The translations under genes were made by a program, and so were the position numbers. Below, one piece after another: positions 1-7,100 of a stretch of DNA of 8,150 nucleotides. Source of the stretch: Caryophanales bacterium UBA4869 (lineage in GTDB: Bacteria > Bacillota_I > Bacilli_A > RFN20 > CAG-288). The stretch lies in assembly GCA_002399505.1 (NCBI GenBank), contig DHDT01000004.1:40546-48695 (forward strand). The letters run 5' to 3'. Below the pieces are notes generated by a model, which was not told where the DNA came from, did no database searches, and saw only the letters and a program-made list of their open reading frames with translations. Numbering within the stretch: position 1 is the first letter of the stretch; every line of letters starts with the position of its first letter.

Positions 1-349
1 CGATATCACCCGTGGAACTATGGAAGGCAATATCAAGTCAGGAAAAATCACTTTCTACCGTCTCCAGTCAACTGCCGCCACTGAACTCAAAGCCTATGTC
101 TGCCAAGGAGAAGTACTCGATGTCAGCTGCCGTTCTTTTGGCTCTATCGGTATCTTTGCCATCAAAGATATGGAGAGATTCTATCGAAATGTCCTGATCG
201 AGAAGCGTTTTCCTCATCATGGAGCTGTCATGTTTGGCCATTACGGCGAAGCTTTCTTCGAAGTTGTCAGATATTTAGGCGTAAATGATATATCATATAA
301 TCATCCGGAGAATCTTCCTTATCAGGATGAGAATCCCTTCAAGGACTAG
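1..349 (+). CDS. L-fucose/L-arabinose isomerase family protein, C-terminal part (5' end outside window)
   Basis: The reading frame is open from base 2 to the TAG at 347-349, giving about 115 C-terminal residues; the start lies upstream of the window. The first in-window ATG at 20 is an internal Met. The residues resemble the C-terminal domain of the fucose/arabinose isomerase superfamily: a beta-rich stretch (KITFYRL, AYVCQGEVLDVSCRS), then an acidic/aromatic helix, then PHHGAVMFGHYGEAFFEV with PHHG encoded at 212-223. In these Mn-dependent aldose-ketose isomerases the C-terminal domain carries a metal-binding histidine, and one of the two His here is a candidate; the other ligands would lie upstream of the window. 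The family interconverts L-fucose/L-fuculose, D-arabinose/D-ribulose or L-arabinose/L-ribulose, and the exact substrate cannot be read from this part. The stop codon is 2 nt before the GH43 start, so the two are very probably co-transcribed and may handle the same released sugar (inference). Confidence 0.75.
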   Translation, partial: DITRGTMEGNIKSGKITFYRLQSTAATELKAYVCQGEVLDVSCRSFGSIGIFAIKDMERFYRNVLIEKRFPHHGAVMFGHYGEAFFEVVRYLGVNDISYNHPENLPYQDENPFKD

Positions 350-351
350 AA

Positions 352-1794
352 ATGAAGAAACAGGTTTACAATCCTTATCTGCCTCTCTATGAATACATCC
401 CCGACGGCGAACCCCATGTTTTTGATGGCCGTCTTTACGTCTATGGATCACATGATCAGTTCGGTGCCTTCAATTTCTGTCATAACGACTATGTCACCTG
501 GTCAGCACCTGTCGATGATCTTTCCGATTGGAAATATGAGGGCATCATCTTAAAAAAGAATGAAGACCCTGATAACAAAAACAGCAGAAAAGACCTATAT
601 GCACCGGATGTCACCCGTTTCAAAGACGGAAAATACTATATCTACTACGCCTATAACTTCACCGGAAAGGTCGGAGTCGCCCGAAGCGACAAACCGACTG
701 GTCCTTTCACCTTTTTAGGGCATGTCAGATACAATGACGGCACGGAAATCGGTACCAGAAGAAAAGATATCTTCTATTTTGATCCCGGAGTATTGACCGA
801 TGACGACGGAAGAGTATTCCTTTATGTCGGATTCGGTCCTGATCATTTCTTCCCCCAGATAAGGCCGGGTTTGAAAGCTGATGGCTGCTACTGTCTGGAA
901 TTAGCTGATGATATGATGACAGTCATCAATAATCCCGTCAAAGTCCTCGACAAAAAAGGAAAAGCTGATCCTTCCTTTGAAGGACATGAGTTCTTTGAGG
1001 CTTCTTCAATCAGAAAAATCAACAATATCTATTACCTTGTCTACTCTTCAATCCAGGGACATGAACTCTGCTATGCGACTTCCTCTTCGCCTTTTGGTCC
1101 TTTCAAGTTCGGAGGAACCATCATTTCGAGCGGAGATGTCGGGCTTGACGGAAGAAAAAAGAAAGATGCCGTCTATCCTTTAGGAAACAACCACGGCGGT
1201 ATCGCCAAGGTTTTAGATGACTACTATATCTTCTATCACCGGCACACCAACTTCACCAATACCGACAGACAGGGATTGGCGGAAAAGATCAAGATTGAAA
1301 AAGACGGTTCCATAAAGCAGGTTGAGACTACTTCCTGCGGATTGAATAACGGACCTCTACTGGGCAAAGGAATCTATCCTGCCTCAATCTGCTCTTCTCT
1401 CATACCAAAAGAAGGCAATGTCTTCTACCCCTTCTTTAAGCTGTGGTTCAAGAAAAAAACCAAGACCTATATCACTCAATACGGAAAAGACTCCGACTTT
1501 AAAGAGACTCAGTTCATCGCCAATGTCAAAAACGGCTGTCTTATCGGATATAAATACTTTGATCTGACTAACACCAGAAAAATCTCTCTTTCAATCAGTG
1601 GCAGAGGAAAAGGAAAGATCAGCTTAGGTTTCTCAGAAAAAGGCAAGACGGAAACATCCGCTTTCTTCTGTTCTTCTTCAAAGAGCCAGACAAAAGTATC
1701 CTTTGAGATCAAAGGCCGAAAAGACCGCGAAAGTCTTTATTTCTTCTTTGATATCAAAGGCAAAATAAATGTCTTTGACGTCGGATTTGAATAG
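352..1794 (+). CDS. Cytoplasmic family 43 glycoside hydrolase (beta-xylosidase / alpha-L-arabinofuranosidase type)
   Basis: This 480-residue protein has a GH43 five-bladed beta-propeller over about residues 5-330 and a C-terminal beta-sandwich-like region (about 345-480) that resembles the CBM6-like tail of some GH43 enzymes. The three expected inverting-mechanism carboxylates can be placed by motif: D18 in IPDGEPHVF (general base), D144 in YFDPGVLTDDDG (pKa modulator) and E216 in FFEASSIRK (general acid). The family-typical APDV motif (D86) and repeated KYYIYYA / IYYLVYSS blade strands are also present. There is no signal peptide or membrane helix, so it should act inside the cell on imported oligosaccharides. 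The start is supported by AAGGA at 341-345, 6 nt before the ATG and inside the end of the isomerase gene. The catalytic family is firm. The sugar specificity (xylose, arabinose or other) is not, because GH43 is polyspecific. Confidence 0.88.
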   Translation: MKKQVYNPYLPLYEYIPDGEPHVFDGRLYVYGSHDQFGAFNFCHNDYVTWSAPVDDLSDWKYEGIILKKNEDPDNKNSRKDLYAPDVTRFKDGKYYIYYAYNFTGKVGVARSDKPTGPFTFLGHVRYNDGTEIGTRRKDIFYFDPGVLTDDDGRVFLYVGFGPDHFFPQIRPGLKADGCYCLELADDMMTVINNPVKVLDKKGKADPSFEGHEFFEASSIRKINNIYYLVYSSIQGHELCYATSSSPFGPFKFGGTIISSGDVGLDGRKKKDAVYPLGNNHGGIAKVLDDYYIFYHRHTNFTNTDRQGLAEKIKIEKDGSIKQVETTSCGLNNGPLLGKGIYPASICSSLIPKEGNVFYPFFKLWFKKKTKTYITQYGKDSDFKETQFIANVKNGCLIGYKYFDLTNTRKISLSISGRGKGKISLGFSEKGKTETSAFFCSSSKSQTKVSFEIKGRKDRESLYFFFDIKGKINVFDVGFE

Positions 1795-1799
1795 AAATG

Positions 1800-1830
1800 A
1801 TACTTATGTATAGAAAGAACAGTTATGTTT
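1800..1830 (+). promoter_or_regulatory. Candidate LytTR/AgrA-type binding site
   Basis: AACAGTTATG at 1818-1827 closely matches the core AACAGTTAAG element that I recall as the staphylococcal AgrA site, with one mismatch in ten. A weaker copy, ATACTTATGTAT at 1800-1811, aligns with ACAGTTATGTTT at 1819-1830 at 9 of 12 positions, a 19-bp offset; classical LytTR tandem sites are usually about 21-22 bp apart. The adjacent regulator keeps the AgrA base-contacting residues (H155, N189, R217), so autoregulation is a reasonable inference. The overlap with any promoter here does not settle activation versus repression. Confidence 0.4.
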
Positions 1831-1837
1831 CTATACA
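1807..1837. repeat. Perfect 10-bp inverted repeat with 11-nt loop
   Basis: TGTATAGAAA at 1807-1816 is the exact reverse complement of TTTCTATACA at 1828-1837, separated by GAACAGTTATG. No run of T follows the right arm, so it is not a typical intrinsic terminator. It ends 21 nt before the response regulator ATG and could be a dimer operator or an mRNA leader hairpin. Confidence 0.7.
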
Positions 1838-1858
1838 ATAATACTCATACGCAAGAGA

Positions 1859-2566
1859 ATGAACGCAATCGCATTAGTCGAAGACGATGACAAAGCTGTC
1901 GCTATCTGTAAATCATATCTATCACGCTATCAAAAAGAAACAGGTGAATCTTTCAAGCTGTTACGTTTCAGTGACGGAGCAGCTTTTTTCAAAGAATATA
2001 AAAGCATCTACGACGTAGTTTTCATGGATATCGAAATGCCTAATCTCGATGGATTGGAAGCTTCAAAAAGACTACGATCAATCGACTCTTTTGTTCCCTT
2101 AGTCTTCATGACCAACATGGCTCAGTATGCCATCAAGGGCTATGAGGTCAATGCGCTTGACTATATCGTAAAACCAGTCGGATATTTCACATTTATCGCC
2201 AAGCTCAGCAAAGCCATGGCCTATAAGAAAAAATACGCCGACCGCGAAGTCACCATCTATAAAAGAGATGGCATGATAAGACTTGAGACCTCACAGATCT
2301 ATTACATCGAAGTCATGAATCACTCTCTTATCTATCACACTGACAAGGGTGATATCGAAGCGACAGGTTCTTTGTCAAAAGCAGAGGAGACACTTAAGAA
2401 AAACCATTTCTCCCGCTGCAATAACTGTTATCTGATCAATCTATTCTATGTGACTGCCGTCAAGGAAGAAGAAGTGGTAGTCAATGAAACGAGACTGAAG
2501 ATATCCCGTTCAAAGAAAAAGTCTTTTCTCAATGACCTGATAGGATTCCAGGGAGGGGCTTTCTGA
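1859..2566 (+). CDS. LytTR-family response regulator (AgrA/LytR type)
   Basis: This 235-residue protein has an N-terminal receiver domain (about 1-120) and a C-terminal LytTR DNA-binding domain (about 130-230), the usual length and order for the family. The receiver has the acidic cluster E8-D9-D10, the phospho-acceptor D57 in VVFMDIEMP, T85 and K105 in DYIVKP, so it should be phosphorylatable. In the LytTR domain, aligned by eye to Staphylococcus AgrA, H155, N189 (in SRCNNCY) and R217 (in KISRSKK) occupy the positions of the DNA contacts H169, N201 and R233. The gene overlaps the kinase gene by 1 nt (TGATG), so they form a translationally coupled pair. The start is the only in-frame ATG near the upstream stop but has a poor Shine-Dalgarno. 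The function is transcriptional control; the targets are inferred to be its own promoter and possibly the GH3 gene downstream. Confidence 0.92.
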   Translation: MNAIALVEDDDKAVAICKSYLSRYQKETGESFKLLRFSDGAAFFKEYKSIYDVVFMDIEMPNLDGLEASKRLRSIDSFVPLVFMTNMAQYAIKGYEVNALDYIVKPVGYFTFIAKLSKAMAYKKKYADREVTIYKRDGMIRLETSQIYYIEVMNHSLIYHTDKGDIEATGSLSKAEETLKKNHFSRCNNCYLINLFYVTAVKEEEVVVNETRLKISRSKKKSFLNDLIGFQGGAF

Positions 2567-3882
2567 TGGATGCTTTTTGGAATTCGTTCTTGACTCCCGT
2601 TCTCTCTTTTATGACCAGCTTCTACTCGGAGATAATGTTCGCCCAGCTTTTGTTTGTCTTAGTCTTTGGCAAAAGAAAGTATTTCTATATTCCTCTGCTT
2701 TGCTGGGTAGCCTTAGACATCGGTTTTTTCTTCATTCCCAACTTCTATTCCTCTCAAGGTCCGTTAACTGTGGGCGGCTGGTTCAACTTCTCTTTCCTGC
2801 TCTGTCTGATTTTTTCATCTCTTTTCTTCTTTCTGACCAGTCGGATTTCCTTTAAAGAGGTTCTCTTCTATACCTCTTCTGCCTATGCAGTCCAAAACCT
2901 ATCTCATAACCTCACTCTTTTGATCATCAGTGAAGCTGGCTTTACCTATCGTGTCAAATATGCCCTATTGATAGAGCTTGGCATCATGGCAGTCCTCTAT
3001 ACAATCTTCTATTTTGTCTTTGTGGTCAGAATCAAAAAAGGAAAAGACACTGCCGTCAACAATATCTATGTCATATTGATTTCCTTTGGAACCTTCTTGC
3101 TGACTTATGTCATGTCGATGCTTCTTCTTCCCAGCAACACCAATAACGCCATCGCCCTTATCTATGCGTCTTTATGCTGTTTCTTCCTTCTCTCTATCCA
3201 GTTCTTTTTCTTTGACAAAAGCCGCATGCAGAGAGAAAAAGAAACCTTTGAACGTCTCTACAACAGCGAGAAAAGACAATATGATCAATGGAAGACCAAT
3301 ATCGATGTCATCAACATCAAATGCCATGACCTGAAGAATCAGATTTCCTCTCTTCGAAGTCTTGATGATTCTGAGACCAAGGAGAAAAGCCTGACTGAGA
3401 TTGAAAAATCAATCATGCTCTATGATCAGGTAGCTAAGACTGGCAATGAGACTCTGGACGTAGTTCTGACTGAGAAATCCCTCTACTGCGAAAAGAACAA
3501 CATCAAACTGAGTTATATTGTCGATGCTCCAAACTTATCGCTTCTGAAGATGGAGGATATGGATATCTGTTCTCTCTTTGGCAACGCCCTCGATAATGCC
3601 ATCGAGGAGGAAATAAAGATTCCCGACTTAGAAAAGAGAATCATCTCCCTGAAAGTCTTCTCTAAAGGAGAAATGCTCTATCTTCATTTCGACAACTACT
3701 GTCAGAAAGATGTCGCTATCAAAGACGGCCTGCCGATCACGACTAAAGAAGACAAGCGCTTCCATGGATTCGGTCTGCGTAGCATGGAGATGATAGCTGA
3801 GAAGTATCATGGCAGGATGTTAGTCTCTTCAAAAAGCAACGTCTTCAGCCTTGATTTCTGGTTTCCGCTGAAAAACGACTGA
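2566..3882 (+). CDS. AgrC-like membrane sensor histidine kinase (HPK10 / GHKL ATPase)
   Basis: This 438-residue protein has a hydrophobic N-terminal half with about six or seven predicted membrane segments (roughly residues 19-38, 41-57, 71-90, 97-123, 130-153, 163-186, 192-215). A coiled linker and a catalytic half follow. The phospho-acceptor is H254 in KCHDLKNQ, the HDLKNQ-type H-box of AgrC-like kinases. The ATPase domain shows the N-box GNALDNAIEE (N340, D343, N344) and the G-box HGFGLRSM (G401-G403); the protein ends in the usual F-W-F-P strand. GGGAGGGG at 2551-2558 is a strong Shine-Dalgarno 7 nt before the ATG. Known relatives sense cyclic or linear peptides or other ligands through the multi-pass domain. 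No AgrB-like processing gene or AgrD-like pro-peptide is visible here, so the signal is unknown. Its partner is the regulator encoded immediately upstream. Confidence 0.92.
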   Translation: MDAFWNSFLTPVLSFMTSFYSEIMFAQLLFVLVFGKRKYFYIPLLCWVALDIGFFFIPNFYSSQGPLTVGGWFNFSFLLCLIFSSLFFFLTSRISFKEVLFYTSSAYAVQNLSHNLTLLIISEAGFTYRVKYALLIELGIMAVLYTIFYFVFVVRIKKGKDTAVNNIYVILISFGTFLLTYVMSMLLLPSNTNNAIALIYASLCCFFLLSIQFFFFDKSRMQREKETFERLYNSEKRQYDQWKTNIDVINIKCHDLKNQISSLRSLDDSETKEKSLTEIEKSIMLYDQVAKTGNETLDVVLTEKSLYCEKNNIKLSYIVDAPNLSLLKMEDMDICSLFGNALDNAIEEEIKIPDLEKRIISLKVFSKGEMLYLHFDNYCQKDVAIKDGLPITTKEDKRFHGFGLRSMEMIAEKYHGRMLVSSKSNVFSLDFWFPLKND

Positions 3883-3905
3883 TTTGTTCTGTTTTATCTG
3901 ATTTT

Positions 3906-3933
3906 AGAGCACCTGGAAGCAGGTGCTCTTTTT
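3906..3933 (+). terminator. Intrinsic terminator after the histidine kinase gene
   Basis: AGAGCACCT (3906-3914) pairs perfectly with AGGTGCTCT (3921-3929) around a 6-nt loop and runs into a T stretch (3929-3933) followed by more T-rich sequence. It starts 24 nt after the kinase stop and closes the two-component transcription unit, so the GH3 gene downstream needs its own promoter. Confidence 0.88.
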
Positions 3934-3991
3934 AATCTTTATTATTCTTTTGCACCTCGTCATCATATTTAAAATGTAAGGGCTTTTGTAA

Positions 3992-4022
3992 GTTACGAAT
4001 TGAGTCTTACCCGCTACGAACT
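3992..4022. promoter_or_regulatory. Tandem TACGAA direct repeat, 21-bp period (candidate activator site)
   Basis: TACGAA occurs at 3994-3999 and 4015-4020, exactly 21 bp apart. The extended half-site GyTACGAAyT matches at both copies, differing only by C/T transitions. A 21-bp period (two helical turns) is the classic geometry of LytTR-type dimer sites such as those of AgrA, ComE and PlnC. The half-site sequence is not the AgrA consensus, however, and is not found upstream of the response regulator gene. It sits upstream of the weak promoter candidate for the GH3 gene, where an activator would be expected. Confidence 0.45.
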
Positions 4023-4040
4023 TGCCATAGAGTCAAAATA

Positions 4041-4069
4041 AAAATAAAGGTTAAATGGTAATCAATAAT
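4041..4069 (+). promoter_or_regulatory. Candidate promoter of the GH3 gene with weak -35
   Basis: AATAAT at 4064-4069 matches 5 of 6 bases of the -10 consensus. The corresponding -35 position (4041-4046, AAAATA) is poor, as in activator-dependent promoters. The TACGAA tandem repeat ends 19 bp upstream of this -35. An alternative -35, TTGCCA at 4022-4027, has no good -10 at 16-18 bp. Proposed from sequence only. Confidence 0.3.
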
Positions 4070-4095
4070 AGGGTGAAATATTCCCTATGGGGAGG
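4068..4095 (+). promoter_or_regulatory. Short inverted repeat next to the Shine-Dalgarno of the GH3 gene
   Basis: ATAGGG (4068-4073) and CCCTAT (4083-4088) form a perfect 6-bp inverted repeat with a 9-nt loop, directly before the strong Shine-Dalgarno GGGGAGG (4089-4095). CCC at 4083-4085 could instead pair with GGG in the Shine-Dalgarno. The Shine-Dalgarno lies 6 nt before ATG 4102 and decides the start of the GH3 gene; the ATG at 4087 has no ribosome binding site of its own. Confidence 0.4.
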
Positions 4096-4101
4096 ATTCA
4101 T

Positions 4102-7100
4102 ATGGAAGAAGAGATGAAAAAGAAGAAAAAGAAGATGTCGACAAAGAAAAACATAGCTATCTTTACTCCGGTCTTATTAGTTTTGACAGGTGCGATGATT
4201 GCCTTGACTTGTGTCGCCAACGTCTACTCCAGCGCCTTAGACACCTACTTAGGAAGAGGAAACAAAGTCATCAACAACACCGATTCTTCTTCGACTTGGA
4301 ACACCAAGTACTACGAAAACAAATTCACATCCACAGGCGGTGACACTGGTTCTCAGGCCGCTGCTGCCAAAGTCGCCAAAAGCATCGCCGATGAAGGAAC
4401 TGTCGTTTTAAAGAATAACGGCGCTCTGCCTCTGGCCAAAGAAAGCAATGTCGCTCCTTTTGGCTATCGCTACATGAATCCTTTCTATGGCGGATCAGGA
4501 TCAGGAAATGTCGTCACTACTGACGCTTATGTCGTCTCTCCTGAGAAAGCCCTGGACAGCAATTTCAACGTCGCCAACACTTTTGAAGGAGTCAGCGGTA
4601 CGACTGATGTCAGAAAATACTACTATGACACCACGGCCGGAAACGATGTTCTCTATTACTTCGATTGGACTAACACCTATAACGGATCTGATCAGAGTAT
4701 CTATGAATTCGACAAATCTGTTTATAAGACTTCCAACATCACTTCTTCTGCCACAACCGGTATTGTCTTCTTAGGAAGATCAGGAGGAGAGAACAATGAT
4801 CTCTTCTCTATTCCTTATAACAAAGTCGGAAATGTCCAGGCTTCAGCTGCCGGAACAGCAGCAGCTGGTATCAGCAAGGTCAGAGATGCTGAATCGACTG
4901 ATAAAGTCAAACACGCCCTCGACTTGATGCCTGAAGAAGAGGAGACTTTGCAGCTTGCCAAAACAAACTGCGACAAAGTAGTCGTTGTCATCAACTCCTC
5001 CAATGCCATGGAATTAGGAAGTCTTGCTGACGACACTGATATCGATGCCATCATCTGGGTCGGCGGTCCTGGTGCCAAGGGATTCCAGTCCATGAGTGAC
5101 ATTCTGGCTGGAGAAGTCAATCCTTCAGGAAAGACTGTCGATGTCTTTGTCCGCGATGTCAAAGAAGATCCCACTTATAAGAACATCGGCGATGTCGATG
5201 GTTTTGCCTACACCAACACCAACGGCTTAGCTCCGATGGGCGGAAAGCAGTATTCTGATTCCAGAAAAGCCTCTAATCCCTTCGAATACATCGAATACGA
5301 AGAAGGCGTTTATATGGGATACAAATACTATGAGACTGCCTATGACACCAAATTATCCGATTTCAGTTATGGTGAATTGAACGCTGATGGTTCAACTAAG
5401 ACCGAAGGACAGGTCGTCTATCCTTTCGGATATGGTCTTTCTTATACTACCTTCAAGAAAGAAATAACTTCCTTTAAAGGAAATGAAAACGAAGTGACTG
5501 TAGAAGTCAAAGTAACCAACACCGGAAACGTAGCCGGAAAGGATGTTGCCCAGATCTATTACACTGCCCCTTATACCGATTTAGACAAAGAGCTCGGTGT
5601 TGAAAAACCGACTGCCTTATTAGCCGCTTTTGAAAAGACAAAGGTTCTCGCTCCCAATGAAAGTGAAATTCTCAAGCTGAAGTTTGACACTGATGATATG
5701 GCTTCCTATAGTTACAAGCATGAAAACAGCGATAAAACCAAGGGCTGCTATATGCTCGATAAGGGAACCTATCATATCTCCTTACGTAATAACAGTCACG
5801 ACGTAGTTCAAGATGAGACATTCGATATAGGTTCCACAATCTATTTTGATAATGACAATCCCCGTCAATCGGAAAAGGATGCTCAGTCTGCCTTAGATGA
5901 TAACGGCAATGCCACAAGTGTTCCTGCCAAAGCCAAAGCCGATACCAAGGCTACTTTTGAAGCTGCCACCAACAATTTTGAAGAAAGCACTAAGTATATG
6001 ACTGATTCCTCCTTAGTCGAAAGACTGACCAGAGGAAAAGACAACGGACTTGCAGTCTCCAATCTCGTCGCCGGAAAGAAAGAAAAAGAAGCACCTAACT
6101 GGGTAGTTGAAAACCTCCAGGAATTCGATGTCGCCACTGACACTGAGTTAGGCAATGTCGAAGGAAGCAAAGTCTATCACGCCGAAGATCCGCTCTCTTC
6201 TAAAACCAATAATCAGTCCATAACCAATTTCCGCGGAGTCGATTACTTTGATCCTCTCTGGGATGAATTGCTCAATCAGATCGATTATTCTTCATCTGAG
6301 CTTCTGACTCTGATGTTCAAAGATCAGTACTGCATCTCTCCTCTTTCTTCAATCGGTCTATCAGCATCAAAGTCACTTGACGGCCCTCAGGGACTCACGA
6401 TAAATTCCGCTTTCGGAGCTACCGATTTATCTACCTGTGCCTGGCCGACTGAGCCGATTGTCGCTGCCACTTTCAATCTCGACTTGGCTTATGCCTACGG
6501 CGATGCCGTCGGTCAGGAATGTCTGACTATCGGTAATACCGGCTGGTATGCACCAGGATGTGACACTCACAGAACCGCATTCTCTGGACGTAACTTCGAA
6601 TACTATTCAGAAGACGGTGTCTTAGCCGGCAAGATGTGTGCCGCTGTCACTTCCGGTGCCGGAAATCAGGGCGTCACCTGCTATGTCAAACACTTCGCCT
6701 TAAATGACAATGAGACCAATCGTGCCAATATCTGTGTCTGGGCTGATGAACAGACTATGAGAGAAATCTATCTGAAACCTTTTGAAATCTATGTCAAGGA
6801 ATCCCGTATGACCATCGACTATATCGCTGACGGAGAGGGCAATCACAAACAAAAGGTTGTCCGCGGAGCCACCGGTATGATGACAAGCTACAACTACGTC
6901 GGTACTACCTTCTCCTCTGGAAGCTATAGTTTAGTCACTAAGACTTTAAGAGACGAATGGGGCTTCCAGGGCGCTGTCATCTCCGATATGTCAGGTGGCA
7001 GTGCCAAGCGCCGTGACCAGACTATGCGTTCCGGCAATGACTACATCCTCTACTTCATGCAGGTCAATGCCACCGATACTACCTCATCCTCTGCTAAATG

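Larger units (their letters stand above)
1795..1858. promoter_or_regulatory. Intergenic control region upstream of the response regulator gene
   Basis: This 64-nt AT-rich gap separates the GH43 stop from the response regulator ATG. It contains a perfect 10-bp inverted repeat (1807-1816 / 1828-1837) and an AgrA-like box in the loop (both listed separately). TACAAT (1834-1839) or AATAAT (1837-1842) could act as a -10 element, but no good -35 hexamer accompanies either. The start codon is preceded only by AAGAG at 1853-1857, which sits about 1 nt from the ATG, so translation initiation looks weak or unconventional. There is no T-tract after the inverted repeat, so readthrough from the upstream operon is possible. 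Confidence 0.4.

Noticed and set aside
1807..1837. Inverted repeat after the GH43 gene as an intrinsic terminator
   Set aside because: The arms are AT-rich, the loop is 11 nt and no T-tract follows the right arm.
1797..1841. A 14-codon mini-ORF (ATG 1797 to TAA 1839-1841) running through the inverted repeat, as a possible signal or leader peptide
   Set aside because: It has no Shine-Dalgarno, no secretion or cyclisable-peptide features, and its sequence is dictated by the palindrome.
3976..4010. GTAAG / CTTAC elements (3976-3980, 3988-3992, 4006-4010) as a separate operator or hairpin
   Set aside because: The arms are only 5 bp, with a 13-nt loop, in AT-rich DNA; chance is a sufficient explanation.
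4815..5174. Antisense open frame of about 119 codons inside the GH3 gene
   Set aside because: Its Ser/Leu/Thr-rich product is typical of the shadow of a strongly biased coding strand; the + strand frame has clear GH3 motifs and the antisense frame has no ribosome binding site.
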